A DNA stretch of 64,000 nt from Patescibacteria group bacterium UBA2772. GTDB lineage: Bacteria > Patescibacteriota > Minisyncoccia > Moranbacterales > DUUL01. The stretch spans positions 1-64,000 of the forward strand of contig DEIO01000026.1 of NCBI GenBank assembly GCA_002352545.1, read 5' to 3'. The notes beneath the pieces were generated by a model. It was not told the DNA's origin. It did no database searches and saw only the letters and a list, made by a program, of their open reading frames with translations. This document shows positions 53,696 through 62,579 of the stretch, in pieces; the first letter of the stretch is position 1, and each line of letters starts with the position of its first letter. The translations under genes and the position numbers were made by a program.

Positions 53696-54628
53696 ATGTG
53701 TGCAAATATAGAAAAAGAAAATATTTTATTAAGAAGACAAGCTTGTCCAATGAGCGCCAGCATTCACTGGAAACCAGAGGATGATACTGATAAAGATATT
53801 CAGACATGGTTAGTTGTTTATAATAAATTACCATATCAAATAAGAGTCGGTTTAGTGGACGAGAAGACCGAAAAAGAAATAGTAAAAATAGCAAAAAAAT
53901 ATAATTTATACAAAGTAGGAGAAGTAGGAGAAATTTCTAGAATAATTAGAGATTCATTTGTAATTGATGGTTTTAATGAGGCTGATGCCAAAGAGAGAAT
54001 TATCTCTAATCTAAGAGTGGAAGAAACTGCTATGATACGATTGTATGAAGAAATGATTGAATTAAGAAAGAAAATAGGGAATGTGCAAGATGGTGGCCTG
54101 GATGTTGTTATCGAAAAAATGCCTGTTATGGTAGCTATGGATAATTTCCCAGAGATTAGTAATCAACTTATAGGAGAGAAAAAAATAGTTTTAAGTGAAA
54201 CAGAAAAATACGAAAAACCAAGCATTGAAAATTGGATTAATGATTATACTTCGCAAAAAGGAGCACAAGCTCATAATAATTTAGAGCGAAGTGATTATAT
54301 TTTCAATTCAAAAAATGTAGAAAAGCTAACATTCGAAGAAAAGCAAAAATTAGCAATAATTTTGGAATCCTATGATGAAGAAGAAAAGCTATCAGTGGAT
54401 GTTAAAAGAAAAATATTTTTGTTTGATTCTATAGAAAACAACCAGAAAACTTTAAGAGAAGAGGCTTCTCCAGTAAAGAGCAATAGAAGAAAAAGTATTT
54501 TAGGAGAATTTCCTTTAGTAGAAAGTGAAAATAAGGATAATAGCAGAAAAGAAGAAGGGATGAATGGTAAGAAAGATTTTACAACAAAAGATCAATCAAA
54601 ACATATTATCAACCTAAAGGATATCTAA
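53696..54628 (+). CDS. Conserved CPR-type protein of unknown function
   Basis: 310 residues, no membrane helix, acidic. Central region PSIENWINDYTSQKGAQAHNNLERSDYIFNS and TFEEKQKLAIILESYDEE are the best-preserved-looking parts. The N-terminal 150 residues look helical (REEETAMIRLYEEMIELRK-like). It lies between VirB6-like and PrgI, which suggests a cytosolic partner of the apparatus. I recall such proteins only from CPR genomes and cannot assign a function. Confidence 0.6.
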   Translation: MCANIEKENILLRRQACPMSASIHWKPEDDTDKDIQTWLVVYNKLPYQIRVGLVDEKTEKEIVKIAKKYNLYKVGEVGEISRIIRDSFVIDGFNEADAKERIISNLRVEETAMIRLYEEMIELRKKIGNVQDGGLDVVIEKMPVMVAMDNFPEISNQLIGEKKIVLSETEKYEKPSIENWINDYTSQKGAQAHNNLERSDYIFNSKNVEKLTFEEKQKLAIILESYDEEEKLSVDVKRKIFLFDSIENNQKTLREEASPVKSNRRKSILGEFPLVESENKDNSRKEEGMNGKKDFTTKDQSKHIINLKDI

Positions 54629-54647
54629 GAAATAGAAAGAATGATAT

Positions 54648-55061
54648 ATGAATTTTAATGTTCCTCAGTATATTGAAGTTGAAGATAAAATTGCTTTTCA
54701 ATTAACAATAAAGCAACTAGCCTGGCTTGCTCTCGCTGGCATAGCACTTTTCTTTTTGTGGCAAATAGGGATAGCAGCGCTTATAGTAATAGGAATCCCA
54801 GTGGTTTTATTGGCACTTGCATTTGCTTTTTATAAGCCAGCTGGAATGACATTTTTGCAATTTGTTAAAAATGGGATTTTTTATTTATTTAAACCAAAAA
54901 TTCTTACTTGGCACAGAGAGGCAAAAAACCAAATAAAGAGAACGCCAAGAAAGTTAACAGATAGTAAAAGGAAGGCATCGATCAATAGATATGTAAAGGA
55001 GAAGACGCTGAAATCTTCTGGAAGTTTAGCTGATTTATTAGACAAAAATAGTAAGATTTGA
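54648..55061 (+). CDS. PrgI-family membrane protein
   Basis: 137 residues. The family signature is present at the N-terminus: NVPQYIEVEDKIAFQLTIKQLAWLALAG, then two membrane helices (LALAGIALFFLWQIGIAALIVIGIPVVLLALAFAFYK). A basic tail follows. PrgI/VirB3-like proteins sit next to the VirB4 ATPase in Gram-positive conjugation systems. It ends in TGA, overlapping the alternative start of the next gene. Confidence 0.88.
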   Translation: MNFNVPQYIEVEDKIAFQLTIKQLAWLALAGIALFFLWQIGIAALIVIGIPVVLLALAFAFYKPAGMTFLQFVKNGIFYLFKPKILTWHREAKNQIKRTPRKLTDSKRKASINRYVKEKTLKSSGSLADLLDKNSKI

Positions 55062-55078
55062 TTATTAAACATAGTTTT

Positions 55079-55744
55079 ATGGCAGGAATGGGTGTTTCTA
55101 GTATGCAAGAACAGCTTAATGTGTCTGAAATTAAAGACGGAGTAGTTGTTGTTAAGGATGGTTCATTAAGGGCTGTTTTGGCAGTTTCTTCAATTAACTT
55201 TGATTTGAAATCTAGTACTGAACAAGAAGCTATTATTTTTGCATATCAAAGATTTTTAAACTCATTAGATTTTCCAATTCAAATTGTTATTTCAACAAGA
55301 AAGTTTGATATAAAACCATATTTAGAGATGTTGGAAAGAAAGAAAGATACAGAAAGAAACAATTTACTAAGAAATCAAATAGATGATTACGTGCACTTTA
55401 TTACTGAATTGGTAAATGTTTCTAATATTATGTCTAAATTATTCTATATAACAATTCCTTTTTATGCAGTTGAAGCAAAAAGAACTGGTTTTATGGATAA
55501 GGTTATGACAAAAATAAGACCAAGAAAGGTTGTTTATCAAGAAAGAGAAAAATTTGAAACATATAAGAATCAGTTATTTCAAAGAGTTGAGGAAGTAGAA
55601 GAGTCACTTTCTGGTAGTGGTGTGAGAGTGGCACCGTTGGATACACAAGAGTTAATAGAAATGTACTATAATTGTTATAATCCTTCTGAGTTTGAGCACG
55701 TTGCAGTTCCAACGCTAGAGAATTTAAATCTTGAAAGAGGTTAA
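55079..55744 (+). CDS. TraC/VirB4 N-terminal-domain-like protein
   Basis: About 221 residues from the ATG at 55079 (MAGMGVSSMQEQ). An earlier start at 55058 would overlap prgI. The fold resembles the N-terminal domain of VirB4/TraC: QEQLNVSEIKDGVVVVKDGSLRAVLAVSSINFDLKSSTEQ, then FAYQRFLNSLDFPIQIVISTRK. No Walker motifs are present. It is probably the separate N-terminal partner of the ATPase gene that follows 10 bases later. Confidence 0.78.
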   Translation: MAGMGVSSMQEQLNVSEIKDGVVVVKDGSLRAVLAVSSINFDLKSSTEQEAIIFAYQRFLNSLDFPIQIVISTRKFDIKPYLEMLERKKDTERNNLLRNQIDDYVHFITELVNVSNIMSKLFYITIPFYAVEAKRTGFMDKVMTKIRPRKVVYQEREKFETYKNQLFQRVEEVEESLSGSGVRVAPLDTQELIEMYYNCYNPSEFEHVAVPTLENLNLERG

Positions 55745-55754
55745 ATAAAAAAAT

Positions 55755-57614
55755 ATGCCAGGTTTACTTAATTTTGGGAAAAACAAAAAAAGCAAAGAAA
55801 TTAACAAGAAAAAAGCGGTGGATCCTGCAATAAATATGCAAGGAGAAGTTTCTGACGATTTATTACAAAAGGAAAAACTCTATCAAGAAGGTCTTGCTAG
55901 AGTTATTGATCTTATTTCACCATCAGCTTTTGGTGTCTCTAGCTCTAATCTACAAATTGGAGATACTTTTTGTAGAACCTTGTTTGTAGCAGCTTATCCA
56001 AGAGCTCTTGCTATGGGATGGATGAATCCAGTGATAGGAACCGATCTTCCTTTAGATATATCAATGTTTATCTATCCTGTTGATACGGGGACTATTTTGA
56101 AAAAGTTAAGAAAAAAAGTTACACAAATTCAGTCCGAGATGAACATTGAGGCTGAAAAGGGATTAACAAGAGATCCGATTTTGGAAATGGCGTATAACAA
56201 TGTAGAAGCTCTAAGGGATCAGTTGCAAGAAGGAGTAGAAAGATTTTTCAAGTTTGGCTTATATTTTAATATTTTTGGAGAGACCAAGGAAGTTTTGGAC
56301 AGAAATACTATTATGCTAGAATCTTTGCTAAATGCAAGATCTGTTTATACAAAAAGAACTATTTTTAGAATGAAAGAAGGTTTTGTTTCAACAATACCTC
56401 TTGGGGTTGATAAATTGATGAATGGTAACGCTTTAAATACATCACCTCTTTCAACAACATTCCCTTTTGTTTCAGCGGATGTAACCTCGAATCAAGGAAT
56501 CTTATATGGAATTAACAGACACAATAACTCCTTGATTTTATTTGATCGTTTTTCTATGGAAAATGCAAATATGGTTGTTTTTGCAAAATCTGGTGCAGGA
56601 AAGAGCTATACTGTTAAGTTGGAAATTTTACGTGCACTTATGTTGGGCTCTAGTGCTGTTATTATTGATCCAGAAGATGAATATAAATACCTTTCTGAAA
56701 CAGTAGGTGGTTCTTATCTAAGAATTTCTTTAAACACTGATAATCATATCAACCCATTCGATTTATCTGTTGAGGAGGGCATGGAAGTAGAAGATATCGT
56801 CAGAAGTACGATCGCTTCTTTATTGGGGTTATTAAAATTAATGCTTGGAACGTTGACTCCTGAGGAAGAATCAATTTTAGAACAGGCAATTAGAGAAACT
56901 TATGCAATTAGAGATATAACAGAAGATACGCCTTTAGATGACTTAAAAAGCAGAACAATGCCAATTTTGTCAGACCTATATGAAGTTCTTTCTAATATGA
57001 AAGGTGTTGAAGACCTAACTATTAGACTTCAAAAATATACAGAAGGTATATTTTCGGGATTTTTGAACAATAGAACAAATATATCATTAGATAATCAGTT
57101 GGTAGTTTTCAATATTAGAGATTTAGAAGAAGAGCTTCGTCCAATGGCTATGTTTATGATTTTAAATTATATTTGGAAAGAAATTAGAATAAATATCAAA
57201 AAAAGGTTAATTGTTGTTGATGAGGCTTGGAGAATGATGGAACATGATGAAGCGGCAAGATTTTTATTTATGGTAGCGAAAAGAATAAGAAAGTATTACG
57301 GAGGACTTACAACAATTACACAGGATATTTCAGACTTTATGTCGTCTAAATATGGAAAGCCTATTGTGTCAAATTCTTCTATTCAAATGTTGATGAAACA
57401 ATCTCAGTCAGCAATTGATGTTATTGCAGATACCTTTTATCTAACAGACAGGGAAAAATATCTATTAATGGATTGTGATGTGGGAGAGGGAATATTTTTC
57501 GCAGGGCTTAAAAGAGCGGCTATTCAAGTAATCGCTTCATATGACGAGGACAAAATAATAACAACTAATCCTGTTCAGAGAATTGAGATTGAAAAAGAAG
57601 AAAAAGACGATTAA
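55755..57614 (+). CDS. VirB4-like AAA+ ATPase of the T4SS-like apparatus
   Basis: 619 residues. The ATPase region starts near residue 240 with Walker A FAKSGAGKS (276-284). It continues with ILGSSAVIIDPEDEYK-like strand AVIIDPEDEYKYLSE, Walker B LIVVDEAWRMME, and a hexamer-type TITQDISDF motif. This is the TraG-D/DUF87 pattern of VirB4 and energises pilin handling or substrate transport. The N-terminal half lacks the usual VirB4 portion, matched by the separate TraC-like gene before it. Confidence 0.92.
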   Translation: MPGLLNFGKNKKSKEINKKKAVDPAINMQGEVSDDLLQKEKLYQEGLARVIDLISPSAFGVSSSNLQIGDTFCRTLFVAAYPRALAMGWMNPVIGTDLPLDISMFIYPVDTGTILKKLRKKVTQIQSEMNIEAEKGLTRDPILEMAYNNVEALRDQLQEGVERFFKFGLYFNIFGETKEVLDRNTIMLESLLNARSVYTKRTIFRMKEGFVSTIPLGVDKLMNGNALNTSPLSTTFPFVSADVTSNQGILYGINRHNNSLILFDRFSMENANMVVFAKSGAGKSYTVKLEILRALMLGSSAVIIDPEDEYKYLSETVGGSYLRISLNTDNHINPFDLSVEEGMEVEDIVRSTIASLLGLLKLMLGTLTPEEESILEQAIRETYAIRDITEDTPLDDLKSRTMPILSDLYEVLSNMKGVEDLTIRLQKYTEGIFSGFLNNRTNISLDNQLVVFNIRDLEEELRPMAMFMILNYIWKEIRINIKKRLIVVDEAWRMMEHDEAARFLFMVAKRIRKYYGGLTTITQDISDFMSSKYGKPIVSNSSIQMLMKQSQSAIDVIADTFYLTDREKYLLMDCDVGEGIFFAGLKRAAIQVIASYDEDKIITTNPVQRIEIEKEEKDD

Positions 57615-57680
57615 AAAAGTTAGTTGATATAGTATCTTAATTTAGGGGTGTGATTAAGTTGAATTAAATAAATTAGTACT

Positions 57681-58454
57681 ATGAGAAATAAAAGGCTCAA
57701 GGGTGTGCCAAAAAACAGTAAGGATTATTATAAAAATTACTCAACGGCGAGAACTAAATCGCCAGAAGAACAAGAAGCTATTGAAAGAAAAAACGGTTTT
57801 GTTTTGGGGTCCGAAAGAGGTGAAAAATTAGCAAATCAATCAGAGGTTTCCCAAAAATGGAACGGTGGCAAAAATGAAAACCAGCAAAGTAGGCAGCCAT
57901 CAAATAAAACAACTAAAAATGATTCTTCAAAAACTGCGTCTGAAAGAGAAAAGTATAATAAACTACAACAAAGCAGAATCAAAGACCAAAGAACGGCAAT
58001 GAAGTCAACTAGTTCCAAGAGTGTTGTAACAACGAGCAGTAAAGGTGGATCCACAAGAAGAGGTAGAGGCAAAAGAAGAAAAAGAAAACCACAGATAAAT
58101 CAGGACATGGCATATGCAGCAGCTACTGCGTATAAAGAGATTAGTCCTTCTGAAGATGCAGCACATATAATAGCAATAGTTATTTCACTAGGTGCTGATA
58201 TAGGAACATTAGTTCCGGTTTTAAATTGGGTGGTGGCTCCTTTGGCAATAATGACATTATGGGTTGTTTACTTTCTTGGAGGACATTGGCAAAAAAGAAT
58301 TGGTAGAAAAGCAGTTGTTTCAGCGATGGGCTATTCTATAGAGATGATTCCAGTCGCATCAGCTCTTCCAGCTTTCACAATTACGGCTGTTATGAATTAT
58401 TCTATGGCGCTTATAGAGAAAAGACTTATAAAAATGCAAAATAACGAAGTATAA
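57681..58454 (+). CDS. Basic membrane protein of the T4SS-like cluster
   Basis: 257 residues. The first 145 residues are polar, Gln/Lys/Ser-rich and probably disordered, ending in a basic block (RRGRGKRRKRKP). Two or three hydrophobic helices follow (IIAIVISLGADIGTLVPVL, WVVAPLAIMTLWVVYFLGG, VASALPAFTITAVM). No known domain is seen. It is the only operon gene preceded by a gap of more than 60 bases. It ends TAATG, overlapping the next start by one base. Confidence 0.65.
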   Translation: MRNKRLKGVPKNSKDYYKNYSTARTKSPEEQEAIERKNGFVLGSERGEKLANQSEVSQKWNGGKNENQQSRQPSNKTTKNDSSKTASEREKYNKLQQSRIKDQRTAMKSTSSKSVVTTSSKGGSTRRGRGKRRKRKPQINQDMAYAAATAYKEISPSEDAAHIIAIVISLGADIGTLVPVLNWVVAPLAIMTLWVVYFLGGHWQKRIGRKAVVSAMGYSIEMIPVASALPAFTITAVMNYSMALIEKRLIKMQNNEV

Positions 58455-59128
58455 TGAAGAAAAAAGAGAAAGAAGATATACTATTTGGAATGATAGTTCT
58501 ACTTAATTTTTTATTGGTAATACTATTAACAAATCTTTTTTTAAAAGATGTTAGAGCAGGTGGTATTTGGGAGTGGATGGTAATTTCTGCTTTGTTTTTA
58601 TTTATATCGCCTTTTTTTATTGTTAAAAAAATATTCAATGAAAATACAGATGAATATTTTTTGAAATTTAATCCTGATTATAAGGAAATAATATACTCAA
58701 TATTCATAGCTTCTTTTTTTGTTGCGGTGATGTGTCTTTTTGTGGTAAAATTAAACTGGTTAAATAGTTTAAGAATATCCTCGTGGGTATTAGCAGAAGA
58801 TGTAAAATTGATGTTATTTGTTGATCTTTTGATTTTACCGGTAGTTGTTTTTTCTAAAGAATTTTTCTTTAGAGGATTTATATTAAAAAGACTATTGTCT
58901 TTAACAAATGTTTTTTCTGCTATTGTAATTCAAGCAATTTTATTTCTAATTTTTGAAATAGGCACCGGAGAAATGATTTCTTGGAAGAGTATGTTACTTA
59001 TATTGTTTCCTAATATACTTTTAGGATTTTTAGCTTATAAAAACAAATCGATTGTTGTTTCAACAGTTTTTCATTGGGTGTATTTGTTAATTTTAGATAT
59101 TTATTTCTACTACCAATTTGCGTCGTAG
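58454..59128 (+). CDS. CPBP-family intramembrane metalloprotease
   Basis: 224 residues with about seven membrane helices. CPBP motif 1 is KEFFFRGFILKRL (usually EExxxRG; the first Glu is Lys here). A second region carries FPNILLGFLAYKNKSI, and the third has HWVYLLILD with the ligand His. CPBP proteases process CAAX-type or bacteriocin-linked membrane proteins. Its place inside the operon suggests it processes one of the surface proteins. The altered first Glu should be checked against active members. Confidence 0.7.
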   Translation: MKKKEKEDILFGMIVLLNFLLVILLTNLFLKDVRAGGIWEWMVISALFLFISPFFIVKKIFNENTDEYFLKFNPDYKEIIYSIFIASFFVAVMCLFVVKLNWLNSLRISSWVLAEDVKLMLFVDLLILPVVVFSKEFFFRGFILKRLLSLTNVFSAIVIQAILFLIFEIGTGEMISWKSMLLILFPNILLGFLAYKNKSIVVSTVFHWVYLLILDIYFYYQFAS

Positions 59129-59149
59129 GAGCTTAAACAAAAATAAATT

Positions 59150-62128
59150 ATGAAAAAATACAAAAAAATAGCGATGTTTTGTATTGCAGCAATGTTTTTG
59201 CTGCTGTTCAGTGTAAATGATGTATCTGCTGAGCCTCAGTGCAAGATTGTAGCAAAAAAAGGTGTTACTATTGATCTAGAAAGAATGTCAGAATGTATGG
59301 AAGATAGGTATGGATTTGACAAAGATGCTCTGCGAAGAGGTAATAAGAAAAAAATGGTTCCATTAGTGGACGTTTCTTTTAACAAAACAGATCCAAAAGA
59401 GGGTGAAAAAGTTACAGCACTTGCTTCTCCTAAGGGTTTTAAGAATAGTATGGAGGATCTTTTCTATACCTGGTACATAGTACACACAAACGATGATGGA
59501 TCATATGCTAACACCATTGAAGCTGGGAAGCAAGAAGCAATGGGTATTATAGCTAGAGGAGAATTTGATGCTGGTCTTTTCGGGATTAACTATGGTACAG
59601 TTCCTGTTGCAGCAAGAGATGAAGATGGTTATAATGCTGCGTATGGAGGCGACGATGGTGTCGGTGCCAAAAGAGGAAAAAAGGCTGGTGAATGGGATGA
59701 CGAAACGGATAATATTTTTGGTGACGAAAATGAGCCAAATCCAGCAGAAAATCTTATGTTTGATGAAAAAAAACAAATTGTTAAGACAGACTCAATTTCA
59801 CGTTGTTATAGACATAATTTTGGAGCACAAACAGATGAAAGTAATCTAGGAAAGCCTGGAAGTGGAGGAGCTTCGAAAGATAAACGAGCTGGAAGAGATA
59901 TGATTATCGATTGCGAACATGAATTTGCTAGATGTTTTTCAGGTGGTGGAGTTGTAGGAACTATCGGTGATGGTGACTTTGGTGTTACAGAGGAGGCTTG
60001 TTGGGGAACTGATCCAACAAATGCAGATACTGATGGAGATGGAATTATTGATGAAGCTGATCTAGCAGGACTTAATCAAACTCAATTAACTTGGATTTAT
60101 CGTCCTGGTGATAGAGTTGGAGTTATTATTGAAGGAACTTCTATGATTCCAATTTCTGAAGGAGGAGAAGAAACAACTTTTTCGATTAATGGATATAGAA
60201 TAACAGATCCAGTTACTGGAGCGATTGTTGAGGTTGGTTCTAGAGCAGCAGCTTCTGGGTATTGCGAACAGTTTTTACCAGATAGTATTGATATGGGAGA
60301 TGCCTCAGCTGGAGGAGCTGGAGGAGCTGGAGGAGCTGGGGGAGCGGCTTTGTCTGGAGGATCTGGAGGAACAGGTGGAAGTGCTAGTACTAATATTGAT
60401 CTGGATGCTGATATGACAGCTTATAATGTTGGAATGGCTCAATATGATGCATGTGATGATAGTTTGGAGGAGATATATGAATCAGGAGATGTGTCTGACG
60501 CTGATGGAGAATTAAATGCTTATTATAAAATCATGTGGGCTGCGCCAGGAATTTGCTCAGGACATGATGAGAGTATGAACTTTATTGGAGATGATGACTG
60601 TGAGCCTGGTTTCACACATTCCTCTGACTGGGGTTTTCCTTATCAAGCAACAATTTCAATTAATGAAACAGGTGGAACAGCGCTAGACCCTGAACTTAGC
60701 GTAATTCCAGAAGCACCTCAATATGATGGTGTAGAGCCTAACTTTGATAATAAAAGATCTGATTTAATTACTGTAAATGCTAGTTTAAGCAACGAAGGTG
60801 TTAATGAGGACTTTCTGCATTATAAGTGGAGTATAGATCGTTGTAATGGAAATGATTTTACTGCTTGTAATAATCCTGTTAATAATTTAAAGTACGAATC
60901 TTTTACAGAAGGAATGGGTGTTAGAGAGCTTAAATTTTTACCAACATCTGATATATTTAATGGTGTTGCTAGTGACAAAGTTTGGTTAAGAGCAACAGTT
61001 ATTGTTAGCGAGCATGAGTCTTTAGCTGGAGGCCAACATACAGATATTGACGGACGTACCGTTGGAGCGGTTGAAAGGATCTATTTTCCAGTTACTAAAA
61101 ATATTGTTGATATAACTTTAAGTGGTGTAGAGGTTAATGGAGGTGGTAACTGGGCTGTTGATCCTGCTATTGGTGTAGGAGGTCTTATCTGTGATGCAAA
61201 TTTATACAAAGATATTTGTCCAGTATATCCTTATCAAGCAATTAAAGCGCAAGCAGCGATTGCAGCTGGGGTTGCAGGAACAACCTATAAATATTCTTGG
61301 CAAATAAATGATACAAAAGTTGAAGCACCAGAGGATTATACTAATATCTCAGGGATGCTTAGTGCAGACAATCAAACCAATGAAATTTATATTCCAATTC
61401 AAGCTGTTGAAGACGAAATTATTTCTTTGCAACTTACTACAAAAATAACACTTCCGTCCGGTGAAATGAGTGAACATGTTTCACAGAGAATCCTTTCTGC
61501 TGCAAGTCCAAAGCCAGCCATTGAACTTGTTGCCGGTGCTACAGCGACACTTAGGTCTGATGGTACGCCTTCGGATTCTGTTTATGAAGCTCGTAATTTA
61601 CAAACTGTTACATTTAGAGCTCTTCCAGTACCAAGATATTTGACTATAAATGATCCTACTACTCCGCAAGAAGAACATGAAGTTGATTTGATTTGGTATC
61701 TAAATGATATTGAGGTAGATGCACAATTTATTGCTGAGAACAGATTATTGCTAAATACAGCAGTTGGAGTTGATACAATAACGTTTACTATTCCAGTTGA
61801 TATGACTTTGGCAACAGGTATTGATTTGAAGGCTAGGCTGGTTAAAAACTTTACCTCTGGTGCTGCAACAGATTATGTTGATATGATGAAAAGTACCTGG
61901 AGAGTCAATGATATTCATACACTAGCTAGTGACACAGCTATTTCTGTCAGAGCTGAATTCGATATGTTATTAGCTTCAGATACAACACTGAAACAATATA
62001 TAGCTTCTTCCTTTAGTAATGCACCGCATTATCTAATTTTTACAATAAGGCTTGCGATTGCAATGGTACTTATTTGGAGCATTATGTTTGGATTTTCTTA
62101 TGCAGTTAGACTAAACAGAGAATTATAA
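59150..62128 (+). CDS. Large secreted surface protein with C-terminal membrane anchor
   Basis: 992 residues. A signal peptide (IAMFCIAAMFLLLFSVNDVSA) precedes a mixed N-terminal region. A Ca-binding repeat follows (DPTNADTDGDGIIDEADLAG). Residues about 385-415 form a Gly/Ala/Ser-rich hinge (four AGG units in a row), and several beta-sandwich-like segments with disulfide-prone Cys follow (DRCNGNDFTACNN, GLICDANLYKDICP). One membrane helix lies near the end (LIFTIRLAIAMVLIWSIMFGFSYAV). It resembles a type IV secretion-linked surface adhesin. No family is recognised. Confidence 0.75.
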   Translation: MKKYKKIAMFCIAAMFLLLFSVNDVSAEPQCKIVAKKGVTIDLERMSECMEDRYGFDKDALRRGNKKKMVPLVDVSFNKTDPKEGEKVTALASPKGFKNSMEDLFYTWYIVHTNDDGSYANTIEAGKQEAMGIIARGEFDAGLFGINYGTVPVAARDEDGYNAAYGGDDGVGAKRGKKAGEWDDETDNIFGDENEPNPAENLMFDEKKQIVKTDSISRCYRHNFGAQTDESNLGKPGSGGASKDKRAGRDMIIDCEHEFARCFSGGGVVGTIGDGDFGVTEEACWGTDPTNADTDGDGIIDEADLAGLNQTQLTWIYRPGDRVGVIIEGTSMIPISEGGEETTFSINGYRITDPVTGAIVEVGSRAAASGYCEQFLPDSIDMGDASAGGAGGAGGAGGAALSGGSGGTGGSASTNIDLDADMTAYNVGMAQYDACDDSLEEIYESGDVSDADGELNAYYKIMWAAPGICSGHDESMNFIGDDDCEPGFTHSSDWGFPYQATISINETGGTALDPELSVIPEAPQYDGVEPNFDNKRSDLITVNASLSNEGVNEDFLHYKWSIDRCNGNDFTACNNPVNNLKYESFTEGMGVRELKFLPTSDIFNGVASDKVWLRATVIVSEHESLAGGQHTDIDGRTVGAVERIYFPVTKNIVDITLSGVEVNGGGNWAVDPAIGVGGLICDANLYKDICPVYPYQAIKAQAAIAAGVAGTTYKYSWQINDTKVEAPEDYTNISGMLSADNQTNEIYIPIQAVEDEIISLQLTTKITLPSGEMSEHVSQRILSAASPKPAIELVAGATATLRSDGTPSDSVYEARNLQTVTFRALPVPRYLTINDPTTPQEEHEVDLIWYLNDIEVDAQFIAENRLLLNTAVGVDTITFTIPVDMTLATGIDLKARLVKNFTSGAATDYVDMMKSTWRVNDIHTLASDTAISVRAEFDMLLASDTTLKQYIASSFSNAPHYLIFTIRLAIAMVLIWSIMFGFSYAVRLNREL

Positions 62129-62142
62129 CATAATATCAGTAT

Positions 62143-62556
62143 ATGCGATTAGACAAAAATAAAAGTATTCTATTCATTGGCCTAGTGTTTTTGTTTCAAA
62201 CTACTAGTGTTTTTGCTGGGGGGTACACAACAAAAGAACTTATTCCAGGTGAAGCTGTTGGCTCGAATGATTTCATGACTTATTTGAATTCGTTTTATAA
62301 TTTTGGTATTGCTATATCAGCATTACTTGCGGTGTTTATGATTGGGTTCGGTGCTTTTAAATATGTAGCTCTTTCTGCTGGAAATGCCTCGACTATGAGT
62401 GATGCGAAAGAAACTGTTTATAGTGCTATCTTTGGATTGACATTGGCTTTAATCGCTTGGTTAATTTTATATGTTATTAATCCTGATTTGGTGAATAACT
62501 CAATGACAACAATTCCTACAATTAAAGATTGTACTAATCCGGCTAACTGTAAGTAG
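62143..62556 (+). CDS. VirB2/TrbC-like pilin
   Basis: 137 residues. A signal peptide (ILFIGLVFLFQTTSVFA) is followed by a short mature protein with two long hydrophobic helices (FYNFGIAISALLAVFMIGFGAFKYVALSAG and AIFGLTLALIAWLILYVINPDLV), the standard VirB2 layout. The C-terminus has two Cys (DCTNPANC). It would polymerise into the pilus of the apparatus. Confidence 0.85.
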   Translation: MRLDKNKSILFIGLVFLFQTTSVFAGGYTTKELIPGEAVGSNDFMTYLNSFYNFGIAISALLAVFMIGFGAFKYVALSAGNASTMSDAKETVYSAIFGLTLALIAWLILYVINPDLVNNSMTTIPTIKDCTNPANCK

Positions 62557-62579
62557 AAATTTACGGACAAATTAAATAA

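Noticed and set aside
60301..60400. Tandem GGAGCT repeats as a satellite
   Set aside because: They simply encode the Gly/Ala hinge of the surface protein.
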